Origin: Mercenaria mercenaria
Lineage: Eukaryota > Mollusca > Bivalvia > Venerida > Veneridae
NCBI RefSeq assembly: GCF_021730395.1
Contig: NC_069371.1
Location: 2,852,001-2,916,000, forward strand
Length of the DNA: 64,000 nt
Reading direction: 5' to 3'
Part shown: positions 24,501 through 34,752 of the stretch, piece by piece
Numbering within the stretch: position 1 is the stretch's first letter
Layout of the letters: each line of letters starts with the position of its first letter
The notes under the pieces: model-generated
What the model saw: the letters and a program-made list of their open reading frames with translations, nothing else
Database searches by the model: none
What the model was told of the DNA's origin: nothing
Translations under genes and position numbers: made by a program

Positions 24501-25005
24501 CGAGCAAGTTTGAAGTTTTAGACCAGTCAAAACGCTTACAAACTTTTAACATAAATGTATGAGATTCTTAGAGTCAAGCAGAACTTCCTTTTTTTTTATT
24601 TACAAACATACCTTTTTGTTCTTCTGTAACAACAAATGTTAAAGCGAAAATGCTGATCCCGACAGAACTGAGTGTCAGAAAAAGTTGCACACACGTAACA
24701 AGTTTTATACTTTTTATATTACAAGAAACACTGTTCACTTTTTCATTATCACTGATGTGCTTATCATCACTCTCACTTTCACCTCTGACTTTAGACGCTG
24801 CTTCATTTAACACTATATCTTCATAATGTCCCCCGTTGGTGATAGTACACGTGCTTTGTCTGTCATCATGTGATCCAGCGTGCAGTAAGTTGCTGTAGTG
24901 TGCACTATTTCTACTATCGGCTAAATTTACGTAATTGAAGGTCTCCTTGTCGCGTTCTGAATCTGGTGGATGCGAAACATGTCCACTTGTCTGCTTTAAC
25001 TCCAT
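21508..25005 (-). CDS. TM-3xTSP1-C1q membrane protein (gene B)
   Basis: Five exons on the minus strand: 25,005-24,612, 23,641-23,468, 23,319-23,152, 22,457-22,290 and 21,902-21,508. All introns are GT-AG and phase 1; 432 codons. Exon 1: cytoplasmic tail with tyrosines 25, 37 and 61 (YVNL, YSNL, YEDI; the first pair spaced YxxL-x8-YxxL), then one membrane span (about 101-125). Exons 2-4 each encode one thrombospondin type 1 repeat. The first (132-189) is divergent (WYSWEPWEAC, CDVGMQRRYRRC); the second and third (190-245, 246-301) keep GSWSVLGAW / GGWSVWGSW and CGGG. Exon 5 (302-432) is a C1q domain ending FSGALILRL. The start ATG at 25,005 matches gene A's context; an upstream in-frame ATG exists at 25,029. 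Paralogue of gene A, tail to tail. Confidence 0.87.
22733..22885 (+). repeat. SINE, 3' part, in an intron of gene B
   Basis: Contains GGTTCTACCCAGGTACCCAC and a GCCATATAACCTAAATTGTG block, matching the body of the fuller SINE at 42,508-42,895. The tRNA-like head is missing. Confidence 0.6.
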
Positions 25006-25029
25006 TATATTACAAATAAAGGTATACAA

Positions 25030-26069
25030 AGCATTGCTAATCTAAAGAAAAATGAAATATCAATAACTTCCGGGCTTTTTGTTGAAACTTTGAGAATAGC
25101 TAGTGCCCAGGTAGTTAAAATCGGGGTTTCTGACCAAATATCAATTTTATACTGCTTTATAAATACACTTTCGGTAGCACTTACAGTTTTGATTTATTAT
25201 ATTATTGATCTTATTTTCCTAAACGATATTAAAATATTTAAGACCGTTGCGCATTTTTTTATTTCGAGAGAGAGAGATAATAAGATTATGAGATTATATA
25301 AATAAAATAAATCAAGATAAAACGTTTAAAGACGTGGTCATATATTTCTTGCTTCAATTTTGATAGTCGTCATAGATGCGCGTGCAGTTCTTTTCTCTTT
25401 TGAATGCATGAAAGTACACTGTATTGTTTTTATCTTACAATGGTAAGACTAAGAATGAAAAAAAAACATTTAAAAATGGATCCGACCATGTAACGCCAAC
25501 GTTATTTCAAACCAGTTACATTAAATCAACAAAATGTATTTATGTTCTCCGTATTCCACTAAAAGCAAACGTTAAAGTAATTGAATTTGAATACATTCGA
25601 AGATTAGTAAAAAAAAAATCTAGTAATTAACTATATCTAATCTATATCATGAGTTATAAAATATTGTATTATGTTGAAATGTTAACCATCATTCTGGCAA
25701 TATTACAGTTATGGAATTTCTCACAGTTAGAGCTTCTTTTACAAACAATGATAGTTTCACAAGAATATTTTTATCAGTTGATCTTAACAATTGTAATTAT
25801 AATCAGACGGACGGATGAAGCATAAGTTACTTATATAAGAAGAGCATTAAAATAAGGGAATATAAAGGTTGCCCCTGCCAATGTACGTGTTTGTCAAGAT
25901 AAATAACCGCGATTACGACCAACGTGTCGTAAGCAGGAGCCAATTCTCTACCTTAAAGGTAAAAACGCTGCCAAAGGTAAAAGCCATGCTTAGATATCAA
26001 AAAATTAATGCTATTTTGTTGTCCACTGTATAACTTGTTTTGCATTCATGAAAATTCAAACTATTTAGC
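25030..26069. other. Upstream region of gene B, no gene recognised
   Basis: AT-rich sequence with short unsupported open frames. No promoter could be called. Confidence 0.4.
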
Positions 26070-26460
26070 ACAGACCTTCATCATAACAAAACAACGTGCC
26101 TTTTGCAGATCACACTTAGAGGTCAGATAACATCCTACAACTTTCTTGACCGGTGTATATGTTTTGTATGAATAGATATAGCTTGACATTTAGGTTCACT
26201 ATAACAAGTCGTACATCGTGCAAAAACTACACCCCTAGCTCGAAGGTCAAGGTCACAATTAGAGGACACATCTTATACTACTTTTAATGTTCAATGTATA
26301 ACTTCTGTATGCATAGAAGGGCATTCAAGTAATAAAAACTTTCATCGTAACAAGACGATGTGTCACATTTAAGACCGAGGCCTTTGGTTAAAAATGTCAT
26401 GGTCATATAACATACACTTTTATAGGTCATTCTTTTGCGGGCCACATGACCTATAAGAAC
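26070..26460 (+). repeat. Degenerate tandem-core repeat relic
   Basis: Carries CGAAGGTCAAGGTCACAATT and TGCATAGAAGGGCATTCAAG, diverged versions of family 2 core motifs. Comparable positions at 26,193 and 26,340 are 147 bp apart. No ends remain. Confidence 0.55.
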
Positions 26461-26908
26461 TCTTGCTCTTTTGACCTAACATCTCGTAGCGAAGGTGCCC
26501 GTGTCCTGTGGACAGCATAACATGTGTTTCGCATCTTTCACAGAACAAGTCTATAAATAATTGCAACGTAACAAAATATATAGTAATGAATTATGTTAAT
26601 TTACAGTATCTTACATTTATACAATGACTGTAGGAACATTACATTTATTAACTAACCCTGCATGTCATATCAATATAAAGTTAGGTCCATTGCTTCACAC
26701 GCTTTATTGACTAATGAAACGCGAAAATACTTTTTTTCATATTTTATTTGCCCAAAAGACTTAAAACTTTACAAAGTTAATATCTGAAATTTAGAAAACG
26801 TTTGTTTTTGGACTTTGAATAACTGTAACAGTAATTTAGAAACACGAATATAATTGTATATTATGATAAAAAAAAACTATTTCAGCTTTGAAATTGTCTA
26901 TTTCCCTC

Positions 26909-27245
26909 ACATGGACGGAGTTGTCCTTGGAGCAAGGGAGTCTATAAACCATATGGACGGAGTTGTCCTTGGAGCAAGGGAGTCTATAAACCACATGGAC
27001 AGAGTTGTCCTTGGAGCCAGGGAGTCTATAAACCACATGGACGGAGTTGTCCTTGGAGCAAGGGAGTCTATAAACCACATGGACGGAGTTGTCCTTGGAG
27101 CAAGGGAGTCTATAAACCACATGGACGGAGTTGTCCTTGAAGCCAGGGAGTCTATAAACCACATGGACGGAGTTGTCCTTGGAGCCAGGGAGTCTATAAA
27201 CCACATGGACGGAGTTGTCCTTGGAGCAAGGGAGTCTATAAACCA
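26909..27245. repeat. Minisatellite, 8 copies of a 42-bp unit
   Basis: Eight near-identical 42-bp units containing CATGGACGGAGTTGTCC, GGAGCAAGGGAGTCTATAAA and small variants. Because 42 is divisible by three, frames stay open on both strands; this does not indicate a gene. Confidence 0.93.
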
Positions 27246-27259
27246 TAACTTATTCGTCT

Positions 27260-28114
27260 TGCAACGGCATGTTCGAAATTAGAGGATTTTAATTACAAAA
27301 ATCTTTTTATCACAAAAATGTTTTTACAACAGAGTTACTACCTTTTTACAACCTACTAAAGGCTTTCAATATATTTTATCACAAATCGTCGAGACTTTTT
27401 CATAAATTTAACACAAATCTAAAAACACTTCTTAAATTTGGTCTTAGAAGGATGTAGTTTATAAATTATGGAAAGTCTGAATATTTGTAAAAGCTGATAG
27501 AGAAATGCAAATATCGTGAGGTTTAATGCATGTTTGCTGATTTCCCCTCTACATGTAGTCGCTATTCCTATTTTCGTCGTTTTCCTATTCGACGGTGTAA
27601 TGACTACTCGAAAGTTACAATCCGTGATGCTTTTCTCCTAAATCCTACCAAAAAGGAAGAAGAGAGTGGTTTTTGTCTAGGTGTGCCCATTATTGATTTA
27701 ACATTTATTTTAGTGGTACAGTGTACCTGTTTTAGTGTACTTGTATAATATATGGGTATTGGAATATGGCAAAGTCAGTTTCTTTTTAAGTATGTAAAGT
27801 CTATTGTAATTCTATCTTAAGAATGGCTATGTACAATGTACACGCGTAGCTCGCGAGCAATTGCGAGTGCGTAGCTCGCCTTACGGCAATGTGTAGGCGA
27901 ATATAACAAAGGTGTGCCGAATAAGGCAAAGTGATGTAGCTGAAAATTTTTCGTCGACGTCTGAGCGCCGCCATTTTTTTCTACTCCGTCAAAGTCGGGG
28001 ACTTTTTTTTATTTTTTTTTTTTTATTTTTAAATTTCATATTTGAGTTACAATCTCTATATTCATTAAGGTGTCTTTATTTTTCAAAAAGTTATGTTATA
28101 GAAATAATTTCAAT
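27260..28114. other. Intergenic, no gene recognised
   Basis: Around 27,838-27,900 there are two direct copies of GCGTAGCTCGC around GCGAGCAATTGCGAG, probably part of a dispersed repeat. T-rich runs follow near 28,005-28,030. Confidence 0.4.
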
Positions 28115-28245
28115 TTTGCTTCAAGTTTCAAGTTTATTTTGAGGTCAAGGCGCTTATGGGCATCTGACATAAACATAAAAAACAATGCAACATACAGCAA
28201 CATGGCATATGAAACAAGATGTCATTATTGTGAACAGTGTACAAG

Positions 28246-28669
28246 GAGGATGAGAAATTTTATTAAGGTAGTGGACCCGGAATCACAACTGGTAAACTAT
28301 AAACCCTCTAAATAATCTACAAGCCCGAGAAAAACAAGCAACACTCGGTTATTACCCAGTTTGATTACGGATCCATCACCCCAACACTAGCAAATTATCT
28401 AAGACTAGACATCATATTTTACAGAAAAACTGCCAATTTAAGTAAAGTCGAGGATGAGAAATGTTATTAAGGTAGTGGGCCCGGAAACACAATTGGCAAA
28501 CTGTAAACTCTCTAAATAATCTGCAACCCAAATAATGCCGAGCCACTTAAGAACAAGCAAACACTCGGTTATTACCAAGTTTGATTACGGGCCCGTCACC
28601 TCTAAACTAGCAAATTATCTAAAACAAAACATTATGTTTTTACAAAAGACTGCCAATTTAAGTAAAGTC
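28246..28669. repeat. Tandem duplication of about 210 bp in the older LINE
   Basis: 28,246-28,450 and 28,451-28,669 share GAGGATGAGAAAT, TTATTAAGGTAGTGG, CACTCGGTTATTAC and CTGCCAATTTAAGTAAAGTC in order. The duplicated block is the end of ORF2 and the start of the 3' untranslated region. Confidence 0.8.
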
Positions 28670-28858
28670 ATTCTATCTTCGCAATTCATAAGATTGGAGA
28701 ATTTAAAAGCATTAGGACGTTTAAAGTAGTAGTCATCAATATATTTTTTTCTAACATTATTAAAGAATGTACAATTAAAGAGGTAATGAAATTCATCGCC
28801 TAACAGGTTATTATCACATAATTGACAGATTCTTTGTTCTCTAGCAATATTGTAAAAT

Positions 28859-31145
28859 AGACGTAACAAAACTGAAATAAATTTAGAAGCATATAAAGCT
28901 GCAAGAAAAGTTTTTAAAACTCAGTGTGATAATAAGAAGAAGGCATTTTTAGCCAATGAACTAGACGAGTTAATTTATAAAACAAAAGATGCAAAATCAT
29001 TTTGGAAAAAGTTGAAACAAATGACAGCATCTGGATCTCGACAAGAAAATACCATAACAGCAGAGCAATGGACACAGCATTTTGAAAATTTATTTACAGT
29101 AGAAGAGAACAATCTAGAAATTATTGATCGGCGGCAGAAAAATGATGAAATACAATTTATAAATGAAGATGCAGTAATTGATTTAAAAGCTGGTATATTT
29201 AATGCAAGAATAACAGACGAAGAGATTTTAAGAACAATTAAAGCACTAAGGAAAGGATCAAGCAGTGGTGAAGATAACCTTACACCAGAATTTTTTATTC
29301 ATTCAATAGATATTCTTCTTCCTTTACTGAATAAACTTTTCAACAGAGTCTTTAACAGTGGAAGTTTTCCTGAAGCATGGTCCAAAGCTGTAATAGTGAC
29401 CTTATATAAAAAGGGTGATATAAACTGTCCAAGTAATTATAGGGGTATCTCTCTCCTTAATATTCTTGGCAAAGTATATACTGGAATTCTATCACAAAGA
29501 CTTACATTTTATATAAATATTTTCGATATAATTAATGAAGAACAAGCGGGCTTCCGAGAAGGTTACTCTACTGTAGACAATGCTTTTATTTTAAATTCGG
29601 TAATAAGCAAACAGCTAGATAAGAAAGGCGGAAAAGTGTATGTGGCATTTGTAGATTTTATGAAGGCCTTTGATATGGTAAACAGACAAAAGCTTTGGAA
29701 TGTATTAAACAAAGAAGGACTATTTGGGAAGTTGAATGAAAGTATACATGCGATATATAGTACTGTAAAAGCATGTGTACGTTCTAAAGAGGGGTTAACT
29801 GACTATTTCTATTGTCATTCTGGCTTGAAACAGGGCTGTTTGATTTCGCCGACACTTTTCATCATTTACATAAATGAGTTGGTTAATAGACTTAATAGCA
29901 GTGGAATCAGAGGTATTCGGCTTTTTCCAGATACAACGGAACTTTTATCTCTCCTATTCGCTGATGATTTGGCATTGACTAACGATACAGTGTCAGGATT
30001 ACAGAAATTATTGAATGTCTTAAAACAGTATTGCATGGAAACAGGTCTCAAAGTTAACATTGATAAAACAAAAATTTTGGTATTTAAAAATGGTGGTAGA
30101 CTCTCAAAATACGAGCACTGGCATTATGATAATCAGCAGTTAGAAGTGGTGTCTAGCTTTTCTTACGTGGGCGTACCATTGACTAAGCAATTATCTTTAA
30201 ACCGAATTGCAGAAGAACAATCACTGAAAGAAAAAAGAGTTCTTACTACATTATTGTCAAAACTTTATAGCTATGGTCCTTTACCAAAATCTGTTTTCTT
30301 TAATATATTTGATACTAAAGTGGCACCAGTGCTTCTATACGGTGCAGAACTATGGGGTACAAAAGAACGCAACTCTTTAGAAATTGTTCACAACTATGCA
30401 TGTAAGAGATATATGTGCGTTAAACAAAACACTTCAAATGCAGCTGTGTTAGGAGACTGTGGTCGTTATCCACTGTTTATAGCGGCAGCCAAACGCTGTA
30501 TAAAGTATTGGTTGAAAAATACTAAAAATGCAGAATTATAGACTTGTAAAAAAATGTTATAATATGGTGTTAGTATTTGACGAGATGGGTAAAACAACAT
30601 GGGCTACTGGTATTAAGGATCTATTAAATATTAACGGATTTGGATATATTTGGAACCAACAGTCAGTTACCAATGAAACAATGTTTATCAAGTCATTTGT
30701 TAATCGGTTGTGTGACCAGTACAGACAAAATTGGAATAGTCATATAAATAACAGCCCTAAGGTATCGACCTATTGTTTGTTTAAGTATGACTTTAAACTT
30801 GAAGAGTACTTATCTGTAATTACAATACGTAAATTTAGGAATGCCTTAGCAAAGATATGTACATCCTCGCACGATTTAGAAATAGAACGAGGGAGGTATA
30901 ATAATACAGCAAGGGAGGATCGTATATGTAAGATATGCCAGATGGCAGTTGAGACCGAATACCATTTTATTATGGTATGCCCTATATACGATGATATAAG
31001 ACGGCAGTATTTGCCGGCAAATTATTACACAAATCCAACTGTACATAAATTTAATATTCTTATGAGTACAAGGTCTGAGATATTGTTAAATAATTTGGCA
31101 ATATTTATATACCATGCTTTCACAAAACGAAAAGCAAATGTGTAA
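28859..31145 (+). CDS. LINE ORF2: reverse transcriptase and C-terminal zinc motif, one frameshift
   Basis: Open from the insertion junction (28,859) to 30,541, 561 codons including the stop, with reverse-transcriptase blocks in order: VTLYKKGD, NYRGISLLN, EEQAGFREGYST, the catalytic AFVDFMKAFD, GLKQGCLISPTLF, and the catalytic LLFADDLAL. The protein continues in another frame from about 30,528 to 31,145, ending with a zinc motif C-x2-C-x8-H-x4-C (REDRICKIC, EYHFIMVC). The switch is explained by one extra A in the A-run near 30,515-30,519. The first ATG (29,012) is internal; the true start was lost with the 5' end. The clade is not assigned with confidence; the domain layout fits a jockey/I-like non-LTR element. 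Not a host gene. Confidence 0.85.
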
Positions 31146-31998
31146 TAGATAAAATATTTTTTGCTGATGCTCTTTTGTTAATGATGCTTAATGATACAAA
31201 TATGGCACATGATTTGAACCAATGATAACTTTATGAATGCATATTATGTGATAAGCATAGTTTTCTTGATTACAAGATGTTAAATTGTACATTTTTACAT
31301 ACAATATAATGTAATTAAAAGGTTGACATATTCTTAAGAATACCATATGTAAATGTATGTATTACATGGCTACAATAAATTTGATCTTATCGAAAATAAT
31401 TCCTAAAGGTTACATCTTTAGTTTTCGTTTCGATAAAGATGACCATTTTTGGAAATTAATGGAGACTGAAAAAATAATTATTATAAGAATATTTCTTTAA
31501 ATTTGGAATGTCACAGGCTGTAAAAATATTTGTGCAATCTCATAAAATTATTATGACAACAATTATAGGTTTACGTCTTGTATAATTATTTTCCTTTGTT
31601 TTGAATGATTGCTATTGCTGAAATAAATTTCATTTTAAACACTGAAATAACAAGTCTAGTAATAAAAACAGTTAATTTAGCATATTGTTAATAAATTATT
31701 TTTCCTTGTGTATAATAAGTAAAAATATTCAGATACTATTTCTGTTACATTCGAACACATAATAAAGAATTAGGCTAATATTTAAATGTCATAAGTTTAT
31801 AGCCAATGTTTTGGAAAGATACATACATCTTTGTTAATATTTGTAGATATAATATATGTGTATAAGTAATAATATATATTATATATATCGTTAGTGTACC
31901 TGTACATTTGTCTAAAATGTCTTTCTGTACTGCATTATATTGTTATGGGCCGGTGGCCAGTATCAAATAAACATTTTGTCATTGTCATTGTCATTGTC
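28859..31998 (+). mobile_element. 5'-truncated LINE inserted in the older LINE
   Basis: Bounded by the 10-bp duplication ATTGTAAAAT (28,849-28,858 and 31,999-32,008). The 3' end has GGCCAGTATCAAATAAA and then about four TCATTG repeats, a typical LINE tail. The 5' end starts in frame inside ORF2, so the endonuclease was lost at insertion. A 3' untranslated region of about 830 bases follows the coding part. Confidence 0.88.
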
Positions 31999-33221
31999 AT
32001 TGTAAAATCTTCCTTTTTCTATAGGTAATTTATGATTCATACACCTGAATTTACATAGTGTAACAGCAAGATCATTTTGCAGAAGTTTGAAATATTTTTC
32101 AAATACATGTTCTTGTTTATACATTCTGTAATTCAAACCTTTACTTGAATTATTAACAATACTATTCCAGTTTTGTATAAATTGGTCGTTAAACCTGAAG
32201 TTAACAATCCTTTTAAATGAGCTAAAACGGCAAAGTTTTCTGTTCAAACCAATAATTGGACATACCCAGATTATTCAAATTATCTCGAACAAAGGAGATC
32301 CAACTAAATTTAATATTTAATCTTTCATGCAGAAAAAGTGATTTCTATAAATGATATTGCAAATTTTATCTTCCTTGGAATTCACAAGCTTACACTAATA
32401 ATATAATACTCTACTTTTGATACGATTAGAAAGTGGTGTAATACCAAATTCGACATATAACATACAGTTAGATGTGCTCTGCTTCAGATTCAAAATATAT
32501 TTAAGATATTTCAATTGAAATTTATCAATAATATCAATATTTTCAATTCCCCATACTTCCGAGCTATATAAAAGAATAGATGCGACCAAGGTGTCAAATA
32601 GTTGCAATTGCATATCAATAGGCAAGTGTAATTTTCTAGACTTTTCTAGACATGGCTTTGCGGGCTTGATCCGTCGAATAGGTTTCCCATAAATTTCCCA
32701 TTAAAAGAAAAAATAACATCCAAATAAGAAAAATGGTCGACAATATCTAAAACGTTTTCTTCAAAACGAAAGACAGGAAGATTACGGATACCCCTCTTAT
32801 TTTTCCAAAACATTACTACTTTAGTTTTCGAAGCATGGACTTTAAGGCCCCATAAATTACAATATTCTGACATAGCATTCAAAGCTGTCCGGAGTTCAAG
32901 AGCACTTTCTGCTAGAATAACTGTATCATCAGCATACAATAATAAAAATAGTCTGAGAAAGACCTCTAAATCATTATCACTTAACATCTGGTTAACATTT
33001 TCAGACAAAAGTTGCAAACCTGTGTATTTAGTGGACATAAAGTCATTCAAATCATTTAAAAATAATGAAAACAGTACAGGCGATAAATTTTCAACTTGTC
33101 TAACACCAGTCTGACTAGCAAAAAAAATCAGACAAAGTACAATTTGACTTTACACATGAAGGATTTTGAAACATTTTCCATCAACATTATGATTTAAAAT
33201 TTTACGCCATAAAGCAGTTTA

Positions 33222-34602
33222 GGAAAAGCGCGTCCCTAGTGGACAGGTGCTCACAGGAAATGCTTTGTTGGCAGTGAATACAGAACTTCATTTGATTGCT
33301 GAATATTATCCATCACTCAAAAATAATGCAAGAAAGATTTCCAGTTGGTAGAAAAAATATTATTTTCTTTTAAAAGATCAAGCATTGACCAGAAAATGGG
33401 ATTAAATGTCATTAATAAGCATAAAGCCAAAAGAACGCGGCAAACAGGTAATGGCGTCACCGTGACAGTGACACCGGCTTTCTATAAATTTTGCAACGTA
33501 TGATATTCGCTGTTACAGGTATGATGACACTAAATTTTTGTTTCTTTTCAAGTGAATAGTTCTCGCGAATTATTTTAAGCAGTGAATAGTTTCTTTGTCG
33601 TTTAAGCTACGCTCACTCAGAGGCTTTGCCTTTTTCATATTATGTAACTGTGCAAAGATGAGACTCAAACAAATAAATAAATAGATATAAATGTTGTGCT
33701 CTTTATGGTCTGACTCCAGACGAGTTGAGTACATTGCTGTGCCCTATTTATGAGTCTGCTATTTTGTCAGTAATGTTAGAATTTATCTCATCCGGGAATT
33801 ACTATATATACGTGTATCTATACTGTCTTATGAAAGATGTGGTAAGTTTGAGGATAGCATCCCGTAATTGCGTTTAAACAACCCGTTTTCCTTTATGTAG
33901 TAATTGACCATGCCACTATTTTCAACTTGTTTTTTTTTTTTTTTTGTCCGTTTCATCTGTTGCATTTTATATATGTTATGCATCTTGTCTTGTTAGGGAT
34001 GTTACTTCTCTACTACCACACCCCTTTTCATGTCCCCCACCGTTATATGCCTAACCGTTCATGCCCCTATCCCTTTTCTCATGCCATTTTCCACTCTTCA
34101 ATCTATTTCATTCCATCCTTTATATAATCAAAATGCACTTATTGATGAGTATTTAAAGTAACCCATCAACTTTGTCTTCTACCACAGTTTCTATTTGTGG
34201 TTGACCTACTTTCTGATGTGTGACTAAGGCTATGTTTGCTCTGCGAAATGCTTCCAAGGAGACTACTCTAACATTTTACATTTTGGCGGGTTTGTATCTA
34301 TCAAGCAATTTACCGAATGAAAACAATGGATACTGTCGGTATCATCTGTGATAAGATTCATCCCCAGGTCATGTGTCTTAATACTTTAAAAGCTGACATT
34401 TCAATAAATCAATATCTCAAGCACCTATCTCTTTCAAATAAATATAATACAATTAATGTTGCAACTTTATCCTCACATCAACTGCTGTAGCATTCCAAAC
34501 AAAAATCTTTCACTACTTTCACATTAAATTATTATTATTGTAGTATAAACAACATCTCTAGCATATATCCATTTCAAATACGAATAATACATATGTGCAG
34601 TG
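33222..34602. other. Spacer and probable 3' untranslated region of the GalNAc-transferase gene
   Basis: No coding region was recognised. A T-run lies at 33,931-33,945. No clear minus-strand AATAAA could be chosen, so the transcript end is unknown. Confidence 0.4.
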
Positions 34603-34752
34603 TTATCTCCCTGTAAATTTATCCTCAATCCCAGTATTGTGCCATTTCCAATGCAACCTGTCATTATTTTCACATTTAAGCATCTGTAGAGTATGTTTTT
34701 TATTGGTTAACCCAAGGCAAAGATGAGTTTCAGGATTATATAACCATCCATT
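34603..34752 (-). CDS. Terminal exon of the GalNAc-transferase: last lectin repeat
   Basis: After a T-rich acceptor, 49 codons read [15 protein letters not shown], then KHTLQMLKC and LHWKW, and end in TAA. This is the third ricin-type repeat expected after the previous exon. That exon could otherwise run into a stop two codons past its donor (TKV then stop), so a retained intron would give a protein missing this repeat. Confidence 0.85.
   Translation of the reverse strand, partial: NGWLYNPETHLCLGLTNKKHTLQMLKCENNDRLHWKWHNTGIEDKFTGR

Larger units (their letters stand above)
28115..33221 (-). mobile_element. Older LINE, split by a second LINE
   Basis: Minus-strand pieces in LINE ORF2 order: reverse transcriptase around YADDTVILAES (33,221-32,646), a downstream segment (32,625-32,395), a segment ending LPIEKGRFYN (32,247-32,009) and, across the inserted LINE, a C-terminal zinc motif C-x2-C-x9-H-x4-C (AREQRICQLC, DEFHYLFNC; 28,869-28,615). 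The 3' end with AATAAA and CTTGAAA repeats is near 28,115-28,141. The endonuclease part is missing and several frameshifts and stops separate the pieces, so it is an old, 5'-truncated, dead copy. Confidence 0.8.

Noticed and set aside
26836-27282. Open frames of about 100-140 codons on both strands across the 42-bp array
   Set aside because: The unit length is a multiple of three, so any stop-free unit gives a long frame; no splice or domain support.
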